A stretch of DNA of 61,338 nucleotides from Pseudomonas sp. (lineage in GTDB: Bacteria; Pseudomonadota; Gammaproteobacteria; Pseudomonadales; Pseudomonadaceae), in NCBI GenBank assembly GCA_007713455.1, contig VMRT01000022.1, positions 1 to 61,338 on the forward strand, in the 5' to 3' direction. The translations under genes and the position numbers were made by a program. The notes under the pieces were generated by a model. The model searched no databases. It worked only from the letters and a program-made list of their open reading frames with translations, and was not told the origin of the DNA. Shown here one piece after another: positions 30,350 through 39,355 of the stretch. The first letter of the stretch is position 1; each line of letters opens with the position of its first letter.

Positions 30350-31459
30350 ATGGTCGAGTCAACGGCGAACGATATCCTGGTGAGCTTTCGCGGCATCCAG
30401 AAGAGCTATGACGGTGAGTCGCTGATCGTCAGGGATCTGAATCTGGACATCCGCCGCGGCGAATTCCTCACCCTGCTCGGGCCGTCCGGCTCGGGCAAAA
30501 CCACCAGTTTGATGATGCTGGCTGGCTTCGAAACGCCCACGGCGGGAGAAATCCTCCTCGATGGCCGGGCGATCAACAACGTGCCACCGCACAAGCGCGA
30601 CATGGGCATGGTGTTCCAGAACTACGCGCTGTTTCCGCACATGACCGTGTCGGAGAACCTGGCGTTTCCGCTCAGCGTCCGCGGCATGGCCAAGCCTGAT
30701 ATCAAGGAGCGGGTCAAGCGCGCCCTGGCGATGGTCCAGCTGGAGGGCTTTCGCAACCGCTATCCGGCGCAGCTCTCCGGCGGCCAGCAACAGCGCGTGG
30801 CACTGGCCCGGGCGCTGGTGTTCGAACCGCAGCTGGTGCTGATGGACGAACCCCTGGGCGCGCTGGACAAGCAGTTGCGCGAGCAGATGCAGATGGAGAT
30901 CAAGCACCTGCACGAGCGCCTCGGCGTCACCGTGGTGTACGTCACCCACGACCAGGGTGAGGCGCTGACCATGTCCGATCGGGTGGCGGTGTTCCATCAG
31001 GGCCAGATCCAGCAGATCGAAGACCCGCGCACCCTGTACGAAAAGCCGTTGAACACCTTCGTCGCCAACTTTCTCGGCGAAAACAACCGCCTGCCTGCGC
31101 ACCTGCTGGAGCGGCGTGGCGAGAGCTGCACGGTCAAGCTCGGTCGCGGCGAAACCGTCGAGGCGCTGGCGGTCAATGTCGGTGCGACGGGGTCGCCGGT
31201 CAGTCTGTCGATCCGTCCGGAGCGGGTGCTGCTCAACGGTGCCAGTGCCAGCTGCCCGAACCGCTTCACCGGGCGCGTTGCCGAGTTCATTTACCTGGGC
31301 GACCACATCCGCATCCGTCTCGAGGTCTGCGGCGTCAGTGATTTCTTCGTCAAGCAGCCGATCGCCGAGTTCGACCAAGCCCTGCGCGTGGGCGACGTGG
31401 TGCCGATCGGCTGGCACGTCGAGCACGTCCGGGCGCTCGACCCGCTGCAGGCGGCCTGA
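30350..31459 (+). CDS. agtA: GABA/5-aminovalerate ABC transporter ATP-binding protein AgtA
   Basis: A 369-residue PotA-type ATPase. Walker A 'GPSGSGKTT' is at 44-52. The Q-loop follows in 'GMVFQNYALFPHMTV', then the signature 'LSGGQQQRVALARAL', Walker B 'LVLMDEP' and the H-loop in 'VYVTHDQGEAL'. A C-terminal TOBE-like regulatory domain occupies about 280-365. The start at 30350 is chosen because the N-terminus 'ANDILVSFRGIQKSYDG' follows at the usual distance; a few upstream codons are also open. Sequence alone would suggest polyamine uptake. The gene order agtSR-agtABCD points to GABA and 5-aminovalerate, as in P. aeruginosa PA0603-PA0606. Confidence 0.88.
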   Translation: MVESTANDILVSFRGIQKSYDGESLIVRDLNLDIRRGEFLTLLGPSGSGKTTSLMMLAGFETPTAGEILLDGRAINNVPPHKRDMGMVFQNYALFPHMTVSENLAFPLSVRGMAKPDIKERVKRALAMVQLEGFRNRYPAQLSGGQQQRVALARALVFEPQLVLMDEPLGALDKQLREQMQMEIKHLHERLGVTVVYVTHDQGEALTMSDRVAVFHQGQIQQIEDPRTLYEKPLNTFVANFLGENNRLPAHLLERRGESCTVKLGRGETVEALAVNVGATGSPVSLSIRPERVLLNGASASCPNRFTGRVAEFIYLGDHIRIRLEVCGVSDFFVKQPIAEFDQALRVGDVVPIGWHVEHVRALDPLQAA

Positions 31460-31507
31460 GCCACTCCCGCAGCAACCCCAAACAACTGCATCAAGGAGCG
31501 AACTGTC

Positions 31508-32539
31508 ATGAGCAACTACCTGAAACTGTCCGCGCTGGCGCTCGGGCTCGTCTGTACCGGGCAAGCGGCTGCCGAGAACCTCACTGCGGTGAGCTTCGGC
31601 GGCGCCAACAAGCAGGCCCAGGTGAAGGCCTTCTATCAGCCGTGGGAAGCCGCCGGTCACGGCCGCATCGTCGCCGGCGAATACAACGGCGAAATGGCCA
31701 AGGTCAAGGCGATGGTCGACACCAACAGTGTGTCGTGGAACCTGGTGGAGGTGGAGTCGCCTGAGCTGGCGCGCGGTTGTGACGAGGGGCTGTTCGAGGA
31801 GCTCGATCCGGGCGTCGTCGGCAATCCGGACGATTTCGTCGAGGGTGCGATACAGCCCTGCGGCGTGGGCTTCTTCGTCTGGTCGACGGTGCTCGCCTAT
31901 AACGCCGACAAGCTCAAGAGCGCGCCGTCCGGCTGGGCGGATTTCTGGGATACCGAGAAATTCCCGGGCAAGCGCGGCCTGCGCAAGGGTGCCAAGTACA
32001 CCCTGGAATTTGCGCTGATGGCCGATGGTGTGCCGGCCAAGGAGGTCTATCAGGTGCTGGCCACCAAGGACGGCCAGAACCGCGCGTTCAGAAAGCTCGA
32101 CCAGCTCAAGCCGCACATTCAGTGGTGGGAGGCCGGCGCGCAGCCGCCGCAGTTCCTTGCCTCCGGCGACGTGGTGATGAGCAGCGCCTACAACGGCCGC
32201 ATTGCTGCCGTGCAGAACGAGAGCAACCTACAGATCGTCTGGAGCGGTGGCATCTATGACTTCGATTCCTGGGCCATCCCCAAGGGCGCGAAGAGCCAGG
32301 AGCAGGCACGCAAGTTCATCGCCTTTACCGTCGAGCCGCAGCAGCAGAAGGCGTATGCCGAGAACATCGCCTACGGCCCGGCGAACACCCAGGCCGTGTC
32401 GTTGCTGGATGAAAAGCGCCTGGCGCAGATGCCCACCGCACCGGAGAACATCGTCGACCAGGTGGCGATGGACGTGACCTTCTGGGCCGACTACGGCGAA
32501 CAGCTCGAGCAGCGTTTCAACGCCTGGGCAGCACGCTGA
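31508..32539 (+). CDS. agtB: GABA/5-aminovalerate periplasmic binding protein AgtB
   Basis: A 343-residue PotD-like solute-binding protein that delivers ligand to the AgtC-AgtD permease. A cleavable signal peptide 'SALALGLVCTGQAAA' leads into the mature fold beginning 'ENLTAVSFGGANKQAQ'. Further family-like segments include 'GVGFFVWSTVLAYNADKLK' and 'VMSSAYNGRIAAVQNES'. The start follows AAGGAG. A strong hairpin after the stop separates it from agtC, a common way to leave the binding protein more abundant than the permease. Confidence 0.87.
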   Translation: MSNYLKLSALALGLVCTGQAAAENLTAVSFGGANKQAQVKAFYQPWEAAGHGRIVAGEYNGEMAKVKAMVDTNSVSWNLVEVESPELARGCDEGLFEELDPGVVGNPDDFVEGAIQPCGVGFFVWSTVLAYNADKLKSAPSGWADFWDTEKFPGKRGLRKGAKYTLEFALMADGVPAKEVYQVLATKDGQNRAFRKLDQLKPHIQWWEAGAQPPQFLASGDVVMSSAYNGRIAAVQNESNLQIVWSGGIYDFDSWAIPKGAKSQEQARKFIAFTVEPQQQKAYAENIAYGPANTQAVSLLDEKRLAQMPTAPENIVDQVAMDVTFWADYGEQLEQRFNAWAAR

Positions 32540-32546
32540 CCTGAGA

Positions 32547-32567
32547 GCCCCGCCGCATAGGCGGGGC
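32547..32567 (+). terminator. Hairpin after agtB
   Basis: GCCCCGCC and GGCGGGGC form a perfect 8-base-pair stem with a 5-base loop, 7 bases past the agtB stop, with no T-run. It probably stabilises the upstream mRNA rather than fully terminating it. Confidence 0.6.
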
Positions 32568-32602
32568 CGGTCCCAGCCATCGGAACGAATCGCGGAGTCA
32601 TC

Positions 32603-33856
32603 ATGGCCACAGCAATACCCCTGCCGGCGAACGAAAACGCCGAGCCCAATCTGAAACAGCGACTGGCACGGGCCGAACGGGTGAACAAGCTCAAGTCGCA
32701 GGCGCTGATCCTGCCGCTGCTGCTGTTCGTGCTGCTGACCTTCCTGGTGCCCATCGCCTCGCTGCTCTGGCGCAGCGTCGAAAACCCCGAGGTGGTGAAC
32801 ACGCTGCCACGCACGTTGGCGGCGCTGGCCGAATGGGATGGTCGTGGCTTGCCAGCCGAGCCGGCCTATCAGGCGCTGGCCGAGGATCTGTATCAGGCGC
32901 GCCGTGAACAGAGCCTGGGCGATCTGTCCAAGCGGCTGAACATGGAACTGGCCGGCTATCGCAGCCTGCTGACCAAGACCGCGCGGGCGCTGCCGTTCCG
33001 CGAGACGCCCGCGTCGTATCAGGAGGCACTGGAGTCGCTCGACGAGCGCTGGGGCGATCCGGCGTTCTGGCAGATCATCCAGCGTAACGACAGTGCGGTG
33101 ACCGGTTACTACCTGCTGGCGGCGCTGGATCACCGCATCGACGAGCTGGGTGAGCTGGCCAAGGTCTCGCCGGATCAGGCGGTGTACCTGGACATCTTCG
33201 CCCGTACCTTCTGGATGGGCCTGGTGATCACGGTGATCTGCCTGCTGCTGGCCTATCCGCTGGCCTATCTGTTGGCCAACCTGCCGGCGCGGCAGAGCAA
33301 CCTGTTGATGATCCTGGTGCTGCTGCCGTTCTGGACCTCGATTCTGGTGCGCGTGGCGGCGTGGATCGTGCTGCTGCAGTCTGGCGGGTTGATCAACGGC
33401 GCGCTGCTCAAGATGGGCCTGATCGACGAGCCGCTGCAGCTGGTGTTCAACCGCACCGGCGTGTACATCGCCATGGTGCATATCCTGCTGCCGTTCATGA
33501 TCCTGCCGATCTACAGCGTGATGAAGAACATCTCGCCGAGTTATATGCGTGCGGCGGTGTCACTAGGCTGTCACCCGTTCGCCAGCTTCTGGCGGGTGTA
33601 CTTCCCGCAGACGCTGGCCGGTGTCGGTGCCGGCAGCCTGTTGGTCTTCATCATCTCCATCGGCTACTACATCACCCCGGCGCTGCTCGGCAGCCCGAAC
33701 GACCAGATGGTCAGCTACTTCGTCGCTTTCTACACCAACACCACCATCAACTGGGGCATGGCCACGGCGCTGGGCGGTCTGCTGCTGCTCGCCACCATGC
33801 TGCTGTACGTCATCTACAGCTGGCTGGTCGGTGCCAGTCGCCTGCGGCTGGGTTGA
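32603..33856 (+). CDS. agtC: GABA/5-aminovalerate ABC transporter permease AgtC
   Basis: A 417-residue PotB-type permease. The first membrane helix ('ALILPLLLFVLLTFLVPIASLL') is followed by an unusually long periplasmic stretch of about 130 residues, then five or so helices. The EAA-type loop that docks the ATPase is near 'YMRAAVSLGCHPFASFWRV'. The long N-terminal loop exceeds that of ordinary PotB and may contact AgtB. It is part of agtABCD. Confidence 0.85.
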   Translation: MATAIPLPANENAEPNLKQRLARAERVNKLKSQALILPLLLFVLLTFLVPIASLLWRSVENPEVVNTLPRTLAALAEWDGRGLPAEPAYQALAEDLYQARREQSLGDLSKRLNMELAGYRSLLTKTARALPFRETPASYQEALESLDERWGDPAFWQIIQRNDSAVTGYYLLAALDHRIDELGELAKVSPDQAVYLDIFARTFWMGLVITVICLLLAYPLAYLLANLPARQSNLLMILVLLPFWTSILVRVAAWIVLLQSGGLINGALLKMGLIDEPLQLVFNRTGVYIAMVHILLPFMILPIYSVMKNISPSYMRAAVSLGCHPFASFWRVYFPQTLAGVGAGSLLVFIISIGYYITPALLGSPNDQMVSYFVAFYTNTTINWGMATALGGLLLLATMLLYVIYSWLVGASRLRLG

Positions 33857-33919
33857 GATGACGCACGTCGCGGCGCGGCCGCCTTTTCAGAGTCTTCATG
33901 CCGGGCAGGAGAACCTTTC

Positions 33920-34747
33920 ATGCTGAGCCCCTACATGTCGCCCGTCGAACGGGCCTGGTACTACGCGCTGCGCATCCTCTGCGCGCTGGTGCTGCTGTTT
34001 CTGATCGTGCCGGTGCTGGTGATCGTGCCGCTGTCGTTCAACTCCGGCTCGTTCCTGGTCTATCCGCTGCAGGGCTTCTCGCTGCGCTGGTACGAGGCGC
34101 TGTTCACCTCGGCAGACTGGATTCGCTCGCTGAAGAACAGCATGTTCATCGCCCCGGCGGCGACCTTGCTCGCCGTGGTCCTTGGCACCCTGGCGGCGGT
34201 CGGCCTGACCCGCGCGGAGTTCCGCGGCAAGGCGCTGCTGATGACGGTGCTGATCTCGCCGATGGTGGTGCCAGTGGTGATCATCGGTGTGGCCAGCTAC
34301 CTGTTCTTCGCACCGCTGGGCATGGGCAACAGCTACCTGTCGCTGATCCTGGTGCACGCGGTGCTCGGCGTGCCCTTCGTGATCATCACGGTCTCCGCGA
34401 CGCTGCAGGGCTTCAACTACAACCTGGTGCGCGCCGCGGCGAGCCTTGGCGCCTCGCCGCTGACCGCGTTCTTCCGGGTGACCCTGCCGCTGATCGCGCC
34501 GGGGGTGATTTCCGGCGCGCTGTTCGCCTTCGCCACCTCGTTCGATGAAGTGGTGGTGACGCTGTTCCTCGCCGGCCCCGAGCAGATCACCCTGCCGCGG
34601 CAGATGTTCAGCGGCATCCGCGAAAACCTCAGCCCGACCATCGCCGCCGCGGCGACGCTGCTGATCGGCTTCTCCATCGCTCTGCTGCTGACCCTGGAGT
34701 GGCTGCGAGGCCGCGCCGAGAAGCTGCGCACCCAACAACCTGCCTGA
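33920..34747 (+). CDS. agtD: GABA/5-aminovalerate ABC transporter permease AgtD
   Basis: A 275-residue PotC-type permease with six predicted membrane helices. The EAA loop is at 'LVRAAASLGASPLTAFFRVTLPLIAPG'. The start at 33920 follows CAGGAG. It lies 63 bases after agtC and only 12 bases before gabD, so the importer and the first oxidation gene appear to share one transcript here. Confidence 0.87.
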   Translation: MLSPYMSPVERAWYYALRILCALVLLFLIVPVLVIVPLSFNSGSFLVYPLQGFSLRWYEALFTSADWIRSLKNSMFIAPAATLLAVVLGTLAAVGLTRAEFRGKALLMTVLISPMVVPVVIIGVASYLFFAPLGMGNSYLSLILVHAVLGVPFVIITVSATLQGFNYNLVRAAASLGASPLTAFFRVTLPLIAPGVISGALFAFATSFDEVVVTLFLAGPEQITLPRQMFSGIRENLSPTIAAAATLLIGFSIALLLTLEWLRGRAEKLRTQQPA

Positions 34748-34759
34748 CGGAATACGCAC

Positions 34760-36226
34760 ATGACTCTGCAACTTGGGCAACCCGATCTGTTGCGCCAAAC
34801 GGCCTATCTCAACGGCGAATGGTGCGAGCCCGACAGTGGCGCGCGCACCGAGATCTTCAACCCGGCCACCGGCGAGCTGATCGGCGCCGTGCCGAACATG
34901 GGCCGTGGTGAAACCCGTCGGGCCATCGAAGCCGCGCAGGCAGCCCAACCTGCCTGGCGCGCGCTGACCGCCAAGGAGCGTGCCGCGCGCCTGCGGCGCT
35001 GGTACGAACTGATGCTGGAGAATCAGGAAGACCTGGCGCGGATCATGACCGCCGAACAGGGCAAGCCGCTGGCCGAGGCACGTGGCGAAGTGGCCTACGC
35101 CGCATCCTTCCTCGAATGGTTCGCCGAGGAAGGCAAGCGCCTCTACGGCGACGTGATCCCGGCCCACGCGGGCGACAAGCGCATCCTGGTGCAGAAGGAG
35201 CCGGTCGGTGTCACCGCGGCAATCACGCCGTGGAATTTCCCCAGCGCGATGATCACCCGCAAGGCCGGCCCGGCCCTCGCCGCAGGCTGTGCCATGGTGC
35301 TCAAGCCGGCACCGCAGACACCGTTCTCGGCGCTGGCACTGGCTGCACTGGCCGAGCGCGCGGGCATCCCGGCGGGGCTGTTCAGCGTGATCACCGCCGA
35401 TGCCGCCATGTCCCGCGAAGTGGGCGCCGAGCTCTGTGAAAACCCGGTGGTGCGCAAGCTCTCGTTCACCGGCTCGACGGCGGTGGGCATCAAGCTGATG
35501 CAACAGTGCGCGCCGACGCTGAAAAAGCTCTCGCTGGAGCTGGGCGGCAACGCACCCTTTATCGTCTTCGATGATGCCGATCTGGACGCGGCGGTGGAAG
35601 GCGCGATGATCTCCAAGTACCGCAACGCCGGGCAGACCTGCGTCTGTGCCAACCGCATCTACGTGCAGGACGGCATCTACGACGCCTTCGTCGACAAATT
35701 CTCCGCGGCGGTCGCGCGGCTGAAGGTCGGCAACGGAGCGGAGGAGGGCGTGACCACCGGTCCGCTGATCGACGCCGCAGCCGTGGCCAAGGTGCAGCGC
35801 CATCTGCAGGACGCGCTCGCCAAGGGCGCCACGCTGCTGGCCGGCGGCAAACCCCATGCCTTGGGTGGCAACTTCTTCGAGCCGACGCTGGTGGGCGGCG
35901 TCACTGCCGAGATGGCCGTGGCGCGCGAGGAAACCTTCGGCCCGCTGGCGCCGCTGTTCCGCTTCCGCGACGAGGCCGAGGTGATCCGCCAGGCCAACGA
36001 CACCGAGTTCGGCCTCGCCGCCTACTTCTACGCACGCGACCTGAGCCGCGTGTTCCGCGTCGCCGAGGCGCTGGAGTACGGCATGGTCGGCATCAACACC
36101 GGGGTGATTTCCACCGAGGTGGCGCCGTTCGGCGGGATGAAGGCATCGGGCCTCGGCCGTGAAGGCTCGAAGTACGGCCTGGATGAATACGTGGAAATCA
36201 AATACCTGTGCCAGGGCGGCATCTGA
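34760..36226 (+). CDS. gabD: Succinate/glutarate semialdehyde dehydrogenase GabD (copy 1)
   Basis: A 488-residue NAD(P)-dependent aldehyde dehydrogenase that oxidises succinic semialdehyde to succinate and, in Pseudomonas, glutaric semialdehyde (from 5-aminovalerate) to glutarate. Catalytic Glu lies in 'LSLELGGNAPF' and catalytic Cys in 'AGQTCVCANR'; the cofactor site has 'TPWNFPSAMITRKAGPALAAGC'. It starts 12 bases after agtD with GACGGAA upstream. Most Pseudomonas gabD genes sit with gabT elsewhere; here the gene extends the agtABCD operon. A second, very similar copy begins at 42025. Which semialdehyde is preferred cannot be read from sequence. Confidence 0.9.
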   Translation: MTLQLGQPDLLRQTAYLNGEWCEPDSGARTEIFNPATGELIGAVPNMGRGETRRAIEAAQAAQPAWRALTAKERAARLRRWYELMLENQEDLARIMTAEQGKPLAEARGEVAYAASFLEWFAEEGKRLYGDVIPAHAGDKRILVQKEPVGVTAAITPWNFPSAMITRKAGPALAAGCAMVLKPAPQTPFSALALAALAERAGIPAGLFSVITADAAMSREVGAELCENPVVRKLSFTGSTAVGIKLMQQCAPTLKKLSLELGGNAPFIVFDDADLDAAVEGAMISKYRNAGQTCVCANRIYVQDGIYDAFVDKFSAAVARLKVGNGAEEGVTTGPLIDAAAVAKVQRHLQDALAKGATLLAGGKPHALGGNFFEPTLVGGVTAEMAVAREETFGPLAPLFRFRDEAEVIRQANDTEFGLAAYFYARDLSRVFRVAEALEYGMVGINTGVISTEVAPFGGMKASGLGREGSKYGLDEYVEIKYLCQGGI

Positions 36227-36245
36227 CCAAGCGGCTCAAATCAGG

Positions 36246-36263
36246 CGTGCAAAATAATGCACG
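36246..36263. promoter_or_regulatory. Palindrome upstream of gabT
   Basis: CGTGCA and TGCACG form a perfect 6-base inverted repeat around AAATAA, 19 bases past the gabD stop. The symmetry and AT-rich centre suggest a protein-binding site. No regulator can be named. Confidence 0.35.
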
Positions 36264-36292
36264 GAGTTTTACTGTAATCCGAACGCTCCGGA

Positions 36293-36328
36293 GGGTGCGG
36301 CAGTCGATCATCGTATGCTGCCGCACCC
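36293..36328 (+). terminator. Hairpin between gabD and gabT
   Basis: GGGTGCGGCAG and CTGCCGCACCC form a perfect 11-base-pair stem with a 14-base loop. It lacks a T-run, although the following bases are pyrimidine-rich. It may end or attenuate the agtABCD-gabD transcript before gabT. Confidence 0.5.
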
Positions 36329-36383
36329 GCTTCCTGGCGTTCTTTCCGACCCGTGCCGACGATGAGCGGCTACCGAGGAGCTT

Positions 36384-37664
36384 ATGAGCAAGACCAACGA
36401 ATCCCTGATGCAACGCCGTGTCGCCGCCGTTCCCCGTGGCGTCGGCCAGATCCATCCGATATTTGCCGATCACGCGAAGAACAGCAGCGTGGTCGACGTC
36501 GAAGGCCGCGAGTTCATCGATTTCGCCGGTGGCATCGCCGTGCTGAATACCGGTCACCTGCACCCGAAAATCATCAAGGCGGTCGAGGACCAGCTGCACA
36601 AGCTGACCCACACCTGCTTCCAGGTGCTGGCCTACGAGCCCTACGTCGAGCTGTGCGAGAAGATCAACGCGCGGGTGCCGGGTGATTTCGCCAAGAAAAC
36701 CCTGCTGGTCACCACCGGCTCCGAGGCGGTGGAAAACGCGGTGAAGATTGCCCGCGCCGCCACCGGGCGTGCCGGCGTGATCGCCTTCACCGGCGCCTAC
36801 CATGGCCGCACCATGATGACCCTCGGGCTGACCGGCAAGGTCGCTCCGTACTCGGCCGGCATGGGCCTGATGCCCGGCGGCATCTTCCGTGCGCTGTATC
36901 CCTGCGCCATTCATAGCGTCAGCGTCGATGACTCGATCGCCAGCATCGAGCGCATCTTCAAGAACGACGCCGAGCCACGCGACATCGCGGCGATCATCAT
37001 CGAGCCGGTGCAGGGCGAGGGCGGCTTCAACGTCGCGCCGAAGGATTTCATGGCTCGCCTGCGAGCACTGTGCGACGAACACGGCATCCTGCTGATCGCC
37101 GACGAGGTGCAGACCGGCGCCGGGCGTACCGGCACCTTCTTCGCCATGGAACAGATGGGTGTGGTCGCCGACCTGACCACCTTCGCCAAGTCTGTTGGCG
37201 GTGGTTTCCCGATTGCCGGCGTGTGCGGCAAAGCCGAGATCATGGATGCCATTGCGCCCGGCGGGCTGGGCGGCACCTACGCAGGCAATCCGCTGTCCTG
37301 TGCAGCCGCGCTGGCGGTGTTGGAAGTCTTCGAGGAAGAGAAGCTGCTCGACCGCTGCAAGGCGGTAGCCGAGAGGCTGACCACGGGCCTCAAGGCAATC
37401 CAGACCAAGCACAAGGAGATTGGTGAGGTGCGCGGTTTGGGCGCGATGATCGCAATCGAGCTGTTCGAGGACGGCGATCATGCGCGACCGGCTGCCGCCC
37501 TGACCTCGCAGATCGTTGCCCGTGCGCGGGACAAGGGCCTGATCCTGCTGTCCTGCGGCACCTACTACAACGTGCTTCGTGTGCTGGTGCCGCTGACGGT
37601 GGAGGACGAGGTGCTCGAACGCGGTCTGGCGATCATCGGCGAGTGTTTCGACGAGTTGGTCTGA
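36384..37664 (+). CDS. gabT: 4-aminobutyrate/5-aminovalerate aminotransferase GabT
   Basis: A 426-residue class III aminotransferase that moves the amino group of GABA or 5-aminovalerate to 2-oxoglutarate, giving the semialdehyde for GabD. The pyridoxal-phosphate Lys is in 'LTTFAKSVGGGFPIAG', preceded by 'LLIADEVQTGAGRTG' with the cofactor-binding Asp. 'TTGSEAVENAVKIARAATGR' forms the phosphate site. Length and N-terminus ('NESLMQRRVAAVPRGVGQIHPIFAD') fit the GabT group. It is 157 bases after gabD with a palindrome and hairpin between, so it may have its own control. Confidence 0.92.
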   Translation: MSKTNESLMQRRVAAVPRGVGQIHPIFADHAKNSSVVDVEGREFIDFAGGIAVLNTGHLHPKIIKAVEDQLHKLTHTCFQVLAYEPYVELCEKINARVPGDFAKKTLLVTTGSEAVENAVKIARAATGRAGVIAFTGAYHGRTMMTLGLTGKVAPYSAGMGLMPGGIFRALYPCAIHSVSVDDSIASIERIFKNDAEPRDIAAIIIEPVQGEGGFNVAPKDFMARLRALCDEHGILLIADEVQTGAGRTGTFFAMEQMGVVADLTTFAKSVGGGFPIAGVCGKAEIMDAIAPGGLGGTYAGNPLSCAAALAVLEVFEEEKLLDRCKAVAERLTTGLKAIQTKHKEIGEVRGLGAMIAIELFEDGDHARPAAALTSQIVARARDKGLILLSCGTYYNVLRVLVPLTVEDEVLERGLAIIGECFDELV

Positions 37665-37810
37665 TCCTTCGCCCGCGGCGTGCCGATTCCCGCAATGGGT
37701 GTCAGGCGCGCCGCAGCGCAGCTTCGATCGCGGCAGTTTTTAAGACCGCAAACCGGTAACCCGGCGCGGCGAGTAAACTAAGCCGCTCTTCTGCGTGCAT
37801 CGGAAAGCCA

Positions 37811-39184
37811 ATGGATTTCGACGACCCCAGTTTTCGCGAATTGCTCGACGCGCTGCACGACGGCGTCTACATCACCGATGCCGATGGCATCACCCTCAAG
37901 GTCAACCGCGCTTATGAGCGGCTCACGGGGCTGCGCAGCGAGGATGTGGTTGGCCAGCACATGCAGGCCCTGGTGGAGCAGGGCGTGATCTCGCAGTCGG
38001 TGTCGCTGCGCGTGCTCAAGGAGGGCAGGGCGCTGTCGATGATGCAGAGCGTCAGCCAGGGCAAGCGCCTGCTGGTCAGCGGTACGCCGATCTTCGCCGC
38101 GGATGGCCGCGTGCGCTACGTGGTCAGCACCGTGCGCGACATGACCGAGCTGCTGCGCATGAAGCACGAGCGCGACGAGTTGCAGCAGCTCAAGCAACTG
38201 CGCAACAGCGCCGCGCGCCTGCATGCCGGCCAGCGCGAGGACCTGCTCGACGCCTCGCCGGTGGCCGATCACCCCGCCTCGGGGCGGGTATTCGCCCAGG
38301 CCCGCCAGGTTGCCGCCAGCGATGTGAAGGTCTTGCTGCAGGGCGAGACCGGGGTGGGCAAGACCCTGGTCGCACAGTACATTCACAAGGCCAGTGCCCG
38401 CACTGCGCAACCTTTCCTGGCGTTGAACTGCGGTGCGTTGCCGGAAAACCTGATCGAGGCCGAGCTGTTCGGCTACGTGCCGGGCGCCTTCACCGGCGCC
38501 GGCAGCAAGGGCAAGCGCGGTCTGCTGGAGCTGGCGCATCAGGGCACGGTGTTCCTCGACGAGATCGGTGATCTGCCGCTGGCGCTGCAGGTCAAGCTGC
38601 TCAAGGTGATCGAGGAGAGTCGCTTCATTCCGGTCGGCGCGCTGGAGCTCAAGGAGGTGGATGTGCGCATCGTCACCGCCACTCACCATGACCTGCGCAA
38701 GATGGTCGAGGAGGGGCGCTTTCGCGCCGATCTCTACTATCGCCTCAACGTCGTTCCCATCCATATCCCCGCACTGCGTGAGCGACCCGAGGAAATCCAG
38801 CCGTTGCTCGATTTCTATCTGGCCGAGTTCAACCAGCGCTACGGACGCAGCCTGGAGTGGGGCCTGGAGGCGCTGGACGCGCTGATCGACTACGACTGGC
38901 CAGGCAATATCCGTGAGCTGATCAATCTGGTCGAGCGTCTGGCGGTTACCTGCACGGGCGAGGAGGTGGAGTTGCTCGATCTGCCCGAGGAGATGCGGGT
39001 GAGCAGTCTCGATGCCGCTGACGACAGCCTGTTGCCGTTACGCAAGCAGGTGGAGAACCTCGAGCGCCGACAGATTCGCAAGGCGCTGTTGCAGTACAAG
39101 ACGACGCGCGAGGCGGCCAAGGTATTGGGCGTCAGCCAGGCGACCCTGGTGCAGAAGATGAAACGTTGGGAGCAGGATGATTAG
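37811..39184 (+). CDS. PAS-domain sigma-54-dependent transcriptional activator
   Basis: A 457-residue enhancer-binding protein. An N-terminal PAS sensor domain (about 5-115, '[26 protein letters not shown]') has no receiver domain before it. A short coiled linker leads to the AAA+ domain: Walker A 'GETGVGKT' at 178-185, the sigma-54-contacting 'GAFTGA' loop, Walker B '[11 protein letters not shown]' and the arginine finger region '[11 protein letters not shown]'. The C-terminal helix-turn-helix is '[21 protein letters not shown]'. It is related to TyrR/RocR-type regulators of amino acid catabolism. It lies directly upstream of a sigma-54 promoter and is its likely activator; the signal is unknown. 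Confidence 0.9.
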   Translation: MDFDDPSFRELLDALHDGVYITDADGITLKVNRAYERLTGLRSEDVVGQHMQALVEQGVISQSVSLRVLKEGRALSMMQSVSQGKRLLVSGTPIFAADGRVRYVVSTVRDMTELLRMKHERDELQQLKQLRNSAARLHAGQREDLLDASPVADHPASGRVFAQARQVAASDVKVLLQGETGVGKTLVAQYIHKASARTAQPFLALNCGALPENLIEAELFGYVPGAFTGAGSKGKRGLLELAHQGTVFLDEIGDLPLALQVKLLKVIEESRFIPVGALELKEVDVRIVTATHHDLRKMVEEGRFRADLYYRLNVVPIHIPALRERPEEIQPLLDFYLAEFNQRYGRSLEWGLEALDALIDYDWPGNIRELINLVERLAVTCTGEEVELLDLPEEMRVSSLDAADDSLLPLRKQVENLERRQIRKALLQYKTTREAAKVLGVSQATLVQKMKRWEQDD

Positions 39185-39212
39185 AAAATGGATCAAGAGG
39201 CTGTTGTTTGAT

Positions 39213-39226
39213 TGATTATCTAATCA
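39213..39226. promoter_or_regulatory. Candidate upstream activating sequence
   Basis: TGATTA and TAATCA form a perfect inverted repeat around TC, about 65 bases before the -24 element. Distance and symmetry suit the binding site of the adjacent sigma-54 activator. No second copy was found by eye. Confidence 0.4.
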
Positions 39227-39290
39227 GTGTTTGCTCGTGTGAGACGGAGAAATGGCGCGGGAAGGCTCTAGAACGGTGCTTTGGCAGAGC

Positions 39291-39306
39291 TGGCACAGGA
39301 ATCGCT
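39291..39306 (+). promoter_or_regulatory. Sigma-54 (-24/-12) promoter of the alcohol dehydrogenase gene
   Basis: TGGCAC at 39291-39296, five bases, then TCGCT at 39302-39306, against the consensus TGGCAC-N5-TTGC[A/T]: one mismatch, with the invariant GG and GC pairs correctly spaced. Transcription would start near 39317, about 40 bases before the next gene. Confidence 0.75.
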
Positions 39307-39355
39307 AATACAGGTCGACCCCGTCCAGCAAAACAACGCATAAAAGGGCCTGCTG

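Noticed and set aside
30359..32116. A 585-codon frame on the minus strand across agtA and agtB
   Set aside because: It covers two certain genes and their spacer, is rich in His/Gln/Arg as expected for antisense frames, and has no motif.
33896..35857. A 653-codon frame on the minus strand across agtD and gabD
   Set aside because: It is an antisense artefact; the real genes on the plus strand have full catalytic motifs and ribosome-binding sites.
36330..36350. A GG-N10-GC sigma-54 promoter before gabT
   Set aside because: A GG pair is present near CTGGCG, but the bases at the -12 position are not GC.
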